Assembly (NCBI GenBank): GCA_965641885.1
Contig: CBFFKJ010000002.1
Coordinates: 62,001 to 126,000 of the forward strand
Direction: 5' to 3'
Source: Pseudophaeobacter sp965641885
GTDB taxonomy: Bacteria > Pseudomonadota > Alphaproteobacteria > Rhodobacterales > Rhodobacteraceae
DNA length: 64,000 nucleotides
Position 1 is the stretch's first letter, and the number at the start of each line of letters is the position of its first letter. A program made the translations under genes and the position numbers. Under the pieces are notes generated by a model. It did no database searches, was not told the origin of the DNA, and worked only from the letters and a program-made list of their open reading frames with translations. Of this stretch, positions 17,319-26,104 are shown in pieces.

Positions 17319-18110
17319 CTACTCCGCAATCACATCAAAGCCGGCAGACAAGAAGATCTCGCGCGCCACCCGGCCCTGTAGATAGGCATGAAACGCCGCA
17401 ACCGCCGGGTCGTCAGCAGGCAGGATCTGCGCCAGGGGGTAGCGGATTGGAGCATGTGAGCGCTCGGGAAACTCGGCCAGCACCACCACCCGCGGATCCG
17501 CCCTGGCATCGCTGGCATAGACAATGCCAAGGGGGGCCTCTGCAGCCGCCACCAGGGCAAGGGCTGCGCGCACATTGTCCGCCTGGGCAACCTGCGGTGC
17601 CAGCCTTTGCCAAAGCCCCAAAGACTGCAGCGCCGCCTGCCCATAGATCCCGGCAGGCACCGCGTTCAACAGGCCCATGGCCAGCTTGCCCTCGCCCAGC
17701 TGCGCAAACAGAAGGGGGTCCTCAAAGCTGGAAATGGACTGGGCCACAGATTGCGGTGCGATAAGGACCAGCCTGTTACCAAGAAGATCTTTACGGCTGC
17801 CCGGCACCAGACGACCTGCGGCCTCAAGATAGTCCATCCATTCAGGGCTGGCGGGCAGATAGATGTCAGCAGGGGCGCCAAGCGCGATCTGGCGCGCCAA
17901 CAAAGACGAGCCTGCCAGCGATAGTGCCACTGTATAGTCTGTTTCGGCCTCAAATTCTTTGCGGATATCTTCCAGCGCATTCTTTAGGCTGGCGGCCGCA
18001 AACACAGTGACATCCGCCGCCAAAGCGACCGATCCCCCAGTCAGACCAAACGCCAAACCAAGCGCGCCTGCCACCAGAACCCTCGCTAGAAAACGACCGA
18101 TGCGGGACAT
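17319..18110 (-). CDS. modA: Molybdate-binding periplasmic protein
   Basis: A solute-binding protein that captures molybdate in the periplasm and delivers it to ModBC. The start ATG at 18110 is chosen because GGGAGG lies about 10 nt upstream and it begins directly with a signal peptide (RIGRFLARVLVAGALGLAF, cleavage near ALAAD); the open frame extends 24 codons further. Mature-domain hallmarks are VFAAASLKNAL at the start, where a Ser contacts the oxyanion, SLAGSSLLARQI, and GAPADIYLPAS. Length 263 residues fits the family. It is the first gene of modABC; the 200 bp upstream show no recognisable riboswitch or ModE box. Confidence 0.93.
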   Translation of the reverse strand: MSRIGRFLARVLVAGALGLAFGLTGGSVALAADVTVFAAASLKNALEDIRKEFEAETDYTVALSLAGSSLLARQIALGAPADIYLPASPEWMDYLEAAGRLVPGSRKDLLGNRLVLIAPQSVAQSISSFEDPLLFAQLGEGKLAMGLLNAVPAGIYGQAALQSLGLWQRLAPQVAQADNVRAALALVAAAEAPLGIVYASDARADPRVVVLAEFPERSHAPIRYPLAQILPADDPAVAAFHAYLQGRVAREIFLSAGFDVIAE

Positions 18111-18309
18111 ACCTGTGAAACCTCCCGGAACCTGATATCCATGCCACCCTTTTGGGGTAGCTCTGAGATCCCCGCTGGGCAAGTCAATTTTCGCCCCCGC
18201 AAGGCACTACCCGGCCGAGATCTATGGCAAACCTCCGGCTTTCAAATACAAAAGCTCACCCCAAGCGTCCCTGGAGCGAGCAGTTTGATAGCAATGTAGG
18301 GTGGTAACT

Positions 18310-18873
18310 CTAGAACAGGGTCAGTCCACCGGGATCGGATGGAGCTGGTGCCGGTGCTGGTGCTGCTGCAGGACGCGCCCTTGCCAGTTCCTGTTCGCCC
18401 AAACGCCGGTCATTTTCGACCCGTGTCTGCTGGGCGCTGCCGGAAACCGCGTGAAAACGGACGCGACGGGCAGAATTACCACCGACGCTCGACGAAATCA
18501 CCGGAATGCCTTCATCAGTGAGAAAGTGCTGCACAAAGTGAGAGTTTGACGCCCCAATGTCTGACAGATTGACCGACATTTTTGCGCCACCAAAGACTTT
18601 TGCCTTCAGGTTGTTGCGCTGCGCGCCCTTTTTCATAATGCCGTTGATCAACAGCTCCATAGCATGAATGCCATAGCGTGCGCTCACGTCATTACCGTTG
18701 GCATTGGCCAGCAGGAAATGATTCATTCCACCTACACCATTTTCAGCATCGTAAATGCACGCCGAGATACAAGAGCCCAGAACCGTAGAAAACACCACCT
18801 TTGGGTCGGTCGAAACCCGGTATTCCCCCTGCAAAACCGTGACCGAGGTAGTATTTGCAAAAACTGTTGTCAC
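18310..18873 (-). CDS. cheD: Chemoreceptor glutamine deamidase CheD
   Basis: A 187-residue CheD, which deamidates specific glutamines in chemoreceptors and so sets receptor sensitivity. The catalytic Cys is in VLGSCISACIYD and the His in GGMNHFLL, with the family FGGAKM stretch following. The last 30 residues are an Ala/Pro-rich tail absent from short CheDs. The GTG start at 18873 has AAGGAG 6 nt upstream, which decides it. It is the last gene of the minus-strand group mcp-cheB-cheD. Confidence 0.93.
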   Translation of the reverse strand: MTTVFANTTSVTVLQGEYRVSTDPKVVFSTVLGSCISACIYDAENGVGGMNHFLLANANGNDVSARYGIHAMELLINGIMKKGAQRNNLKAKVFGGAKMSVNLSDIGASNSHFVQHFLTDEGIPVISSSVGGNSARRVRFHAVSGSAQQTRVENDRRLGEQELARARPAAAPAPAPAPSDPGGLTLF

Positions 18874-18896
18874 AGTAAACTCCTTATCAACTAAAA

Positions 18897-19904
18897 TCAG
18901 GCCTTTGCAGCCTGCAGAAGGGTCCCAGCCATACGAGCAAGGGATACTTGTTTTTGAGCACCGCCATTTTCCCAGGCGACACGTGGCATGCCATAGACAA
19001 CCGAGGATTTTTCATCCTGAGCAAAGGTGGTCGCCCCGGCATTACGCAATTCCAAAAGCCCCTGAGCGCCATCCTGGCCCATGCCTGTCAAAATCGCAGC
19101 GACGACGTCCTTTCCATATGGCACGGCAGAGGTAAATAATGCGTCAACAGACGGCATGTGACCCGAAATTGGAGGACCCTCCTTCAGGCGCGTTTTCATT
19201 GGTTTTCGCTGTGTCATACCCATATGGCGACGCTGGCCCGCTGCGACATAGACATGTCCTACTTCCAAATTCATATTGTCCTCTGCCTGCACAACTTTTG
19301 CCGCGCATACCCGGTCCAGAAGCGAGACCAAACCCTGGCCAAAATTCTTGCCGGTATGCTGAACAATCAAGGTTGGCGGGCATTGCGCCGGAAAGCCGAC
19401 CAGAACACTGCGCAGGGCCTCGACCCCACCAGTGGACGATCCAATCAGGATGATTTTCTTAAAGCTGGTATTTGGTCGCGCGCTACCCGCCCCTTTGCCA
19501 AGGGCCCCAGCCTGATCTCGCCTCGGTGCTTTGACCATCATGTCAAAATACTGGGAGTACTGCCGGGGACTGTCCGCTTTTGTCAGCTCAAAAATACCCG
19601 CGCCGACATTCAACAGCGGCGAAGACTGGCGCGCAGGCGTAGCCCCCGCACTGTCCATAACGGCCACCCATCGGGTATCCAGAGCCGAAAACAGAGCCAG
19701 CATCATCTCGAATTCGGGCAGCTTTGTGAAACCATCTTCGACAAAGGCAAAAGTCGGTTCTGCTGCCTCCGCCTGATTGTAGGCCATCATGAGGTTGTTG
19801 GCCAAAAGCACCTTCATACCCGGATAGCTGGCCTCCATATGACTTTGGATTGACCGGGCAAAGGTCCGGTCGGTAGTAATGATCAATAAATTCTTAGATG
19901 CCAA
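18897..19904 (-). CDS. cheB: Chemoreceptor methylesterase CheB
   Basis: Removes methyl groups from receptor glutamates during adaptation. The C-terminal catalytic domain (about 150-335) shows the triad regions: Ser in GSSTGGVEAL, His in LIVQHTG, Asp in TGMGQDGAQGL. The N-terminal 120 residues have receiver-like length and pattern but are poorly conserved: only one acid (Asp12) at the end of strand 1 where receivers have two, a candidate phospho-Asp57 in FVEDGF, and no Lys-Pro in the MDSAGATPAR region. Activation by CheA phosphorylation may therefore be weak. The start is TTG at 19904, with no better alternative in frame. It lies between mcp and cheD. Confidence 0.92.
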   Translation of the reverse strand: MASKNLLIITTDRTFARSIQSHMEASYPGMKVLLANNLMMAYNQAEAAEPTFAFVEDGFTKLPEFEMMLALFSALDTRWVAVMDSAGATPARQSSPLLNVGAGIFELTKADSPRQYSQYFDMMVKAPRRDQAGALGKGAGSARPNTSFKKIILIGSSTGGVEALRSVLVGFPAQCPPTLIVQHTGKNFGQGLVSLLDRVCAAKVVQAEDNMNLEVGHVYVAAGQRRHMGMTQRKPMKTRLKEGPPISGHMPSVDALFTSAVPYGKDVVAAILTGMGQDGAQGLLELRNAGATTFAQDEKSSVVYGMPRVAWENGGAQKQVSLARMAGTLLQAAKA

Positions 19905-19988
19905 TGTTTCACCCAGCCAAGTTAATCGGTAAAAACCCGAAGTTTACGAACATCCCGGGGCGATATACCGCCCCGAGAGAGTGATAAT

Positions 19989-22361
19989 TTAGAAATCCTG
20001 CCAGAGGTCCTTGGCAGCATTTCCATCAGAGATGACAGGTCCAGCCGGAGCGCGGGCCGCGTCATCGACATCCCAGTTGTCGTCAGCGCCATGCGCCGTC
20101 GGCGCCGCTGACGTCGCACTGACCCGCGCGGCAGCCTCAGAGATTTGGACAACAGGTGCTGCGCCCTGAATTTGAAATCCGGAAACCAGCTGCGACAACT
20201 CGGTGGAATCTTGACTGAGCAGATGCCCTGCGGCAGTGGCCTGTTCGACCATGGCTGCGTTCTGCTGCGTCACCTGATCCAGCTGTGTCACACCCGTGTT
20301 GATCTCATTCAAACCGGTGGCCTGCTCTACCGCTCCTTCGGCAATGCCTGAAACCAGTTTAGAAATATGGCTGACCCGGTCCACAATGTTTGTGAGCGCG
20401 CCGCCGGCCTTTCCGACCAGATCAACACCACGTCCAACCTGTTTCGAGCTGTCACTGATCAGAGTTTTGATCTCAAGCGCCGCATCCGAAGAGCGCTGCG
20501 CCAGCGCCCGCACTTCCGAAGCGACAACCGCAAAACCTTTGCCGGATTCACCGGCACGCGCCGCTTCAACACCTGCATTCAGGGCGAGAAGGTTTGTCTG
20601 GAAGGCGATATCATCAATCACTGAGATGATCTGGCTGATATGGTTCGAACTCTGCTCGATCTCAGTCATCGCGGTTACAGCACTTTGCACCACTTCGCCC
20701 GTGTTTTCAGCCTCTTGTTTGGCCTCCTCCATGGTCACCTCAACGCTCCGGGCCCCCTCAGCGGCTGACTTTACGCTCGCTGTGAGTTCATCCAAAGCCG
20801 CCGCTGTCTCTTCCAGCGTCGCCGCCTGGCTTTCGGTGCGATTCGACAGATCATCCGACGCGCGACTGATTTCTGCGGCGCCATTGCGAATGGAGCCGGA
20901 CGCATCAATGACCTTCGACACCGTGCCACTGAGCGTCTCAATGGTCTGATTATAGTTCTGACGCAGTTTCTCGTGTTCACCCGAGAAGACCTGCTCAATT
21001 GGCAGTGAAAAATCGCCTTCTGAAAGCCGCACCAGGCCAGCACTCAGGTTCTCAACGACAATCTCTTGCTCAAGCTGCAACTCAGCGCGCTGTTCTTCAG
21101 CGATTCTGGCCTGCTGCAGATCTTCCTGCATCGAAACCAGAGTTTTGCCGATCTTGCCGATCTCGTCCCCCCGGTCTGCCTCGGGCACATCGGCATCCAG
21201 ATTTCCGGAGGACACAGCCTCCATACTCCGACAGATCCGATCCAGTGGCCGGGTGATCGTGCCTGCAAAAAGCCAGCCCAGGACGGACATGACTGCGGCA
21301 CTCACAATCGAGGCAATCAGCAGAAGGTTACGGTCCTGAACCACGGGAGCCATCAGCTCCTCAAGGTCCTGCTCAATGGCAATAACCCACTTTCCGTTGG
21401 TCAGTTGGATATGCTCCGCGTAAGAGGCCACGGGCTGACCCCGCAGGCCAGTAGCCTCGGTTGTGAACGCGCCGCGCTCTTCCAGGGCTTCGGTGAGGTA
21501 TTCTCTGGCCGACAGTTGGTCCAGAACTGAATGACCATCTTCAAAGCGCGAACTGGTCCGCGCCGTAAGGTCTGCCCCGGCAAGGAAGACTTCAACTGTG
21601 TCGCCGACACCCTTGTCGTCGTTCATGATACTGTTGATCATATTGACCGGAATCTGCACAACCAGGACACCAACAGTCTGGCCCGAGTTAGACATAACTT
21701 TGGTTGCAGCAAAGGCCGCAGGGGCACCGTTGCTCGGGGCGTAGGCGTTAATATCCGAAAAAACCACCTGGCCCGCTTCTACCTCAAGAGCATTGCGGAA
21801 CAAAACAGCAAGATCGCTGTCCTTATAGGGGCCCTTCATCAGGTTGGTCCCATAGTCGTCTTCTTTGAAAACACTATAGACGACGTCGCCCGGCATGCTG
21901 ACCAGAAAGGCGTCATAGTAACCTTTTGCCGTCAGCAGCGTCCGGAATGAAGGATGGAATTTGGAGTGATGGATGTTGTAGGGAATCGTTTGCTTACCAC
22001 GATCCAGATTTTGCCGCTCGCCCAGTGGGAAAGGGTTGTCTGTGATATATGTCGTACGTGCGATATCCGCAGCCTCAGCCCCAAGGTTACTCCAGGCAGC
22101 AGAGAGCCGCTGGATCGCAGTGGCGGTTGAAGGTGTGGCGCCAAGCATCATCAAATCAGCATTGATGCCACGCATGAACGACTGAAAGGCTGTCTTGCGT
22201 CCGGCAACCAGGGATTCGAATTGGCCCTCGGCTTGATTGAAAGCGCTCTTTTGAAAGTTTACCGTACTAATCGTTACAATTACAGCTGTTAGCAGCGCAC
22301 CAAAACCCACCACAAACAGTGGCAGCTTATAGGCAATCTTTAGAGATCTCAGTGCAATCAT
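19989..22361 (-). CDS. Methyl-accepting chemotaxis protein
   Basis: A 790-residue membrane chemoreceptor. The first membrane segment is about residues 14-33 (LPLFVVGFGALLTAVIVTIS). A roughly 300-residue periplasmic sensor of Cache-like length follows, then a second membrane segment (LLLIASIVSAAVMSVLGWLF), a HAMP domain (TRPLDRICRSMEAVSSGNLD...) and the long signalling coiled coil, whose tip DDIAFQTNLLALNAGVEAAR binds CheA/CheW. The C-terminus ends LWQDF, which fits the x-W-x-x-F tether that recruits CheR/CheB. The ATG at 22361 is preferred, with GGGAGGG about 4 nt upstream, over one 21 nt further up. The ligand is unknown. It is divergent from the main che operon. Confidence 0.93.
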   Translation of the reverse strand: MIALRSLKIAYKLPLFVVGFGALLTAVIVTISTVNFQKSAFNQAEGQFESLVAGRKTAFQSFMRGINADLMMLGATPSTATAIQRLSAAWSNLGAEAADIARTTYITDNPFPLGERQNLDRGKQTIPYNIHHSKFHPSFRTLLTAKGYYDAFLVSMPGDVVYSVFKEDDYGTNLMKGPYKDSDLAVLFRNALEVEAGQVVFSDINAYAPSNGAPAAFAATKVMSNSGQTVGVLVVQIPVNMINSIMNDDKGVGDTVEVFLAGADLTARTSSRFEDGHSVLDQLSAREYLTEALEERGAFTTEATGLRGQPVASYAEHIQLTNGKWVIAIEQDLEELMAPVVQDRNLLLIASIVSAAVMSVLGWLFAGTITRPLDRICRSMEAVSSGNLDADVPEADRGDEIGKIGKTLVSMQEDLQQARIAEEQRAELQLEQEIVVENLSAGLVRLSEGDFSLPIEQVFSGEHEKLRQNYNQTIETLSGTVSKVIDASGSIRNGAAEISRASDDLSNRTESQAATLEETAAALDELTASVKSAAEGARSVEVTMEEAKQEAENTGEVVQSAVTAMTEIEQSSNHISQIISVIDDIAFQTNLLALNAGVEAARAGESGKGFAVVASEVRALAQRSSDAALEIKTLISDSSKQVGRGVDLVGKAGGALTNIVDRVSHISKLVSGIAEGAVEQATGLNEINTGVTQLDQVTQQNAAMVEQATAAGHLLSQDSTELSQLVSGFQIQGAAPVVQISEAAARVSATSAAPTAHGADDNWDVDDAARAPAGPVISDGNAAKDLWQDF

Positions 22362-22809
22362 GGTGCCCTCCCAAGGCGTCATCGGCGGCGAACCGTATTA
22401 TCGTGAGCGACAGACTGACCAAGAGGAGTTAATTTGCCGCTTACGCAAACCCCGGTAATTCCATTTTTACAAATCAATGTGCGTTGCCGCGCTTAAACTC
22501 CTTCTCCGCCTAGCTCTCTGCCAGCGCTCCACGCCGCCGAAATACCCCGGTTCGGGAGGGTGCATATATATACGGAATGATTTGCAGAACCTCCGCCTCT
22601 TTCGTTTCACAACAACGGCCCCCCCGCAGAATCACATCCGTTGTGAAACCAGGAAAACTTTAGGAAAATTCAGAATTATCCCTGGCTCTCGGCTGCATAA
22701 AACCGCTTTTCCGGCAATCTACAGCAATCAATTGTTAAGTCACACAGCCTAACTATGAACCCATCGAATAGACACACGTCACCGACAACGGGGGTGAGAA
22801 TCGCGGAAG
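22362..22809. other. Intergenic promoter region between mcp and the che operon
   Basis: About 450 bp without a credible gene, AT-rich in its right half, separating the divergent mcp and cheS genes. It holds a CATATATATAC stretch (22563-22573) that could be part of a -10 element and a perfect 10-bp inverted repeat (22604-22649). No complete sigma-70 or sigma-54 promoter could be assigned with confidence. Confidence 0.5.
22604..22649. repeat. Inverted repeat in the che promoter region
   Basis: GTTTCACAAC (22604-22613) and GTTGTGAAAC (22640-22649) are exact reverse complements with a 26-nt spacer containing a run of seven C. The spacing is about 3.4 helix turns between centres (36 bp), compatible with a dimeric regulator binding both arms; no T tract follows, so a terminator is unlikely. 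Function inferred only from location. Confidence 0.45.
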
Positions 22810-23097
22810 ATGACCACAGAAACGCACAAGCACCTTTTGGAATTACCAAATGCATTTGCGGAATTGAGTTCGCTAATTGCTTTTCTTGGCGGAGCCCGCT
22901 CCGCCACAGTAGAAATCGACTGCAGCAATGTTGCAGCCATACCATCGCGCTGCCTTCAACTGCTGCTCAGCGCCGAGCAACAGTGGCGCTCTGAAGAATT
23001 GGGTTTTGCGGTAACCCATATCAACGCTTCCTGCCGCAAATCCCTAACGCTCTTGGGTTTGGAGCCCAACCGATTTGAAGACGAGGTAACAGCATGA
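22810..23097 (+). CDS. cheS: CheS-like STAS-domain chemotaxis protein
   Basis: A 95-residue single STAS domain, the fold of anti-sigma-factor antagonists. The strand-turn-helix around VEIDCSNVAAIPSRCLQLLL has the conserved Ser at the usual modification position. In Sinorhizobium meliloti a small STAS protein, CheS, is encoded just before cheY1 and cheA and helps CheA drain phosphate from the sink regulator CheY1. Size, fold and gene order match here: this is the first gene of the plus-strand operon and overlaps cheY by 4 nt. The CheS assignment is by position and size, not by alignment. A lone STAS protein with another partner is the alternative. Confidence 0.7.
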   Translation: MTTETHKHLLELPNAFAELSSLIAFLGGARSATVEIDCSNVAAIPSRCLQLLLSAEQQWRSEELGFAVTHINASCRKSLTLLGLEPNRFEDEVTA

Positions 23098-23468
23098 AAA
23101 CCAAAGTATTGGCCATTGATGATTCCCGCACCATCCGGAATCTGCTCGCCGCCACCCTGGAAGAGGCTGGTTTTGAGTACGTAAGTGCCGTAGATGGCCG
23201 CGAAGGCGTCGACATGTATGAAGATGTCGCCCCTGATGTTGTTATCACTGATATCAACATGCCGAACCTGGATGGGTTTGGAGTGATCGAAGAGCTGCGT
23301 GGGACCGATATCAATTCGAAAGTTCCAATTCTGGTTCTCACCACTGAAAGCGCTCCTGAAATGAAGGCCCGCGCTCGCACTGCAGGGGCCACTGGCTGGA
23401 TCACCAAACCGTTTGATGACGCCTCCCTGATTTTTGCGCTGAAACGCGTCACCGGGGCAGCTGCCTAA
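23094..23468 (+). CDS. cheY: Chemotaxis response regulator CheY (first copy)
   Basis: A 124-residue single receiver domain with the acidic pair Asp9-Asp10 in AIDDSRT, phospho-Asp53 in ITDINMPN, a conserved Thr in LVLTTES and Lys in WITKPFDD. CheA phosphorylates it. By position next to cheS and cheA it corresponds to S. meliloti CheY1, which does not drive the motor but acts as a phosphate sink; this role is inferred. It overlaps cheS by 4 nt and is one base from cheA. Confidence 0.94.
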   Translation: MKTKVLAIDDSRTIRNLLAATLEEAGFEYVSAVDGREGVDMYEDVAPDVVITDINMPNLDGFGVIEELRGTDINSKVPILVLTTESAPEMKARARTAGATGWITKPFDDASLIFALKRVTGAAA

Positions 23469-23469
23469 G

Positions 23470-25635
23470 ATGTCCGGATCCATTCAGGATACCTTCTTTG
23501 AGGAGTGCGAAGAACTCCTTGAAGCAACGGATGAGGGTCTGAGCGCCATCGAAGGAGGCGATCACGATCCAGAGGTAGTCAATGCGGTTTTCCGTGCGGT
23601 TCACTCGATTAAGGGTGGCGCGGGCGCATTTGGCTTGAACGAGTTGGTGGCATTTGCCCACAGATTTGAGACAGTATTTGATGAGGTCCGTGCCAATCGC
23701 ATGGAGCTGACTGATCCACTGGTCCAGCTGCTGCTGCGCTCTTGCGATCACCTGTACAACTTGGTCGCGGTCGCCAGAGATGGCGGCGAAACCGATCAAG
23801 AGCATCATGATATGCTGATCGAAGCGCTGGATAAATATATTCCAGAAGAAGAAGAAGATCTGACATTCGAGCCTATGGGGCTTGGTGGTCCAATAGACAT
23901 CGGTGCGATCGACCTGCCCGGTGTTGCGACTGAAGAGACCTATCAGATCCACTTCCGGCCTCTGAAGGATATGTACAGCACTGGCAACGAGCCGATCTTC
24001 CTGTTCCAGGCCCTTAAGGACATGGGAACGCTGGAGATCACGCTGGATGATTCTGAGCTGCCAGGCTTTGACACCATAGATCATGAAGAGGTTTATCTGA
24101 GCTGGAACCTCGTTCTGACCACCTCAGAACCCCGATCCTCTGTAGAAGCCGTATTCGAGTTTGTCGAAGGCCTCTGCGAGCTCTCTATCGATGGTGATGG
24201 GGATGCTGATGCTGATGCCGCGGCTCTTGCCGCTCTGGAGGCGGCCTTTGGGTCAGCTCCGGCAGAAGCCCCACCAGAAGCGGAGCCTACAGTTATGGTT
24301 GAAGAGACCCCCGCAGCCCCTTTTGAACAGCCGGCCCCCGCGCCAGCGCCCGAGGCAGTACCGGAAGTAGCCGGTAAACAGGCTTCGGCCCCAAAAGCCG
24401 AGACCGCGAAATCTGAACAGCGCGGGCCAAACCCCACGCTGCGCGTGGATCTTGAGCGGGTGGACCGGCTTATCAACGCTGTTGGGGAGTTGATCATCAA
24501 CCACTCGATGTTGGCGCAGCAAATCGCCAACCTCGATGTCGCAGATGTCCGTGATGTTGAAACCGAACTGGAGGGCTTTAAGAATCTTGCCCGCGATATC
24601 CAGGAAGGTGTGATGTCAATTCGCGCACAACCCGTGAAGCCGCTGTTCCAGCGGATGGCACGTATTGTCCGCGAAGCCTCCAGCGCGACAGACAAGGTTT
24701 GTAAACTGGTCACGGAAGGTGAAAACACCGAAGTCGACAAAACAGTGATTGAACGCCTTGCTGATCCATTGACGCATATCCTGCGCAATGCCGTCGACCA
24801 TGGTGTTGAAAAGCCTGAAGATCGAATTTCTGCTGGCAAAGACAAAGTCGGTGAGATCCGCCTCTCGGCCTCGCACCGTTCTGGCTCTGTCTGTATCGAG
24901 GTCAGGGATGACGGGGCCGGCGTTAATCGCCCTCGCGTCAAACAAATTGCCATCGACAAAGGCCTGATCCCGGAGAACGCCGAACTCACAGACAGCGAGA
25001 TCGACAATCTCCTGTTCTTGCCCGGTTTTTCTACTGCCAAAGAGGTATCCAAACTCTCTGGCCGTGGGGTTGGCATGGATGTTGTGAAAAACGCCGTGGC
25101 GGGCCTTGGTGGACGGATTAATATCTCGTCAAACCCCGGCAAGGGTTCAACCTTTACCATCATTTTGCCACTGACCCTGGCGGTAATGGATGGCATGGTG
25201 GTTTCGGTCGCGGATCAGACAATGGTGGTTCCGATCACCTCAATTGTTGAGACGATGCGCGGCAATGACGACATGATCAATAACCTGGGGGCTGATGGCA
25301 CGTTGCTGTCGATCCGTGGCAGCTTTGTCCCGATCTGTGACGTCGCCAGCGCACTTGGCCTTCGTAAGGAAGACAGCGATCAACCTCCTGGGGTCTATCT
25401 CCTGGTGGAGACGGAAACTGGCCAACGCAGTGCCCTGGCAGTGGATGACATTCACGACCAGCGCCAGGTCGTCATCAAAAGTCTGGACGGTGTTTGTGGA
25501 GAAATTGCCGGCGTCGCCGCCGCAACGATCCTTGGAGACGGCAAAATCGCCATGATCCTTGACCCCGAAAGCATTCTTGCGGCTTCGCCAGCAGCCGCCT
25601 TTGATACCGAGCGGAGAATGAGCAATGCAAGCTGA
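23470..25635 (+). CDS. cheA: Chemotaxis histidine kinase CheA
   Basis: The central kinase of the array, 721 residues. P1 (Hpt) domain with phospho-acceptor His45 in AVHSIKGGAGAFGL; a P2-like region (about 150-235) for regulator binding; an Ala/Pro/Glu-rich linker (about 240-315); P3 dimerisation; P4 ATPase with N box (HILRNAVDHGVEKPEDR) and G boxes (VRDDGAGVNR, GRGVGMDVVKN); and a C-terminal P5/CheW-like domain (about 570-715). All catalytic motifs are present, so it should be active. It starts 1 nt after cheY and overlaps cheW by 11 nt. It receives signals from the mcp and feeds two CheY proteins and probably CheB. Confidence 0.96.
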   Translation: MSGSIQDTFFEECEELLEATDEGLSAIEGGDHDPEVVNAVFRAVHSIKGGAGAFGLNELVAFAHRFETVFDEVRANRMELTDPLVQLLLRSCDHLYNLVAVARDGGETDQEHHDMLIEALDKYIPEEEEDLTFEPMGLGGPIDIGAIDLPGVATEETYQIHFRPLKDMYSTGNEPIFLFQALKDMGTLEITLDDSELPGFDTIDHEEVYLSWNLVLTTSEPRSSVEAVFEFVEGLCELSIDGDGDADADAAALAALEAAFGSAPAEAPPEAEPTVMVEETPAAPFEQPAPAPAPEAVPEVAGKQASAPKAETAKSEQRGPNPTLRVDLERVDRLINAVGELIINHSMLAQQIANLDVADVRDVETELEGFKNLARDIQEGVMSIRAQPVKPLFQRMARIVREASSATDKVCKLVTEGENTEVDKTVIERLADPLTHILRNAVDHGVEKPEDRISAGKDKVGEIRLSASHRSGSVCIEVRDDGAGVNRPRVKQIAIDKGLIPENAELTDSEIDNLLFLPGFSTAKEVSKLSGRGVGMDVVKNAVAGLGGRINISSNPGKGSTFTIILPLTLAVMDGMVVSVADQTMVVPITSIVETMRGNDDMINNLGADGTLLSIRGSFVPICDVASALGLRKEDSDQPPGVYLLVETETGQRSALAVDDIHDQRQVVIKSLDGVCGEIAGVAAATILGDGKIAMILDPESILAASPAAAFDTERRMSNAS

Positions 25636-26104
25636 AACAAAAAACAATGACCAGGAAGTGAAGCACGCTCAGTTTAGCGAGTTCGTGAGTTTCACTGTCG
25701 CCGGTCAGGCCTTCTGTCTGAAAATCACTCAGATCCGGGAAATCCGGCGCTGGTCCCCCGTGACCATCCTGCCCCATGCGCCTTCGGACGTGTTGGGCGT
25801 GATGAACCTGCGCGGAGCGGTGATCCCGATTTACGATCTGTCAGCCCGGTTTGGCCTGCAAACGACAGAAGCCAGCGAGCGCAATGTTGTCATCGTGGTC
25901 TCTTCTGCAGGAAAACCTGTTGGACTGTTGGCTGAATCCGTCTCTGAAATCATCTCGATCAACCCGGAAGAGATTCAAGAGACTCCGCCGGTCGATAGCC
26001 GCAACACCATGGAATATATCCAGGGTATCATTTCGCATGATGATACAATGGTGCGGATCATCAACCTGGATGCTGTGATCTCAGTTCCTGAGCAGGTGCT
26101 CTGA
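25625..26104 (+). CDS. cheW: Chemotaxis coupling protein CheW
   Basis: A 159-residue CheW-domain adaptor linking receptors to CheA. Family features are EFVSFTVAGQAFCLKITQIREI near the start and GVMNLRGAVIPIYDLSARFG in the middle. Start codon at 25625 overlaps the end of cheA by 11 nt; its stop overlaps the cheR start by one base. The tight packing suggests balanced translation with cheA. Confidence 0.95.
   Translation: MQAETKNNDQEVKHAQFSEFVSFTVAGQAFCLKITQIREIRRWSPVTILPHAPSDVLGVMNLRGAVIPIYDLSARFGLQTTEASERNVVIVVSSAGKPVGLLAESVSEIISINPEEIQETPPVDSRNTMEYIQGIISHDDTMVRIINLDAVISVPEQVL

Noticed and set aside
18111..18309. Molybdenum-cofactor riboswitch or ModE box upstream of modA
   Set aside because: No conserved riboswitch-like multi-stem structure and no ModE-type inverted repeat could be found by eye.
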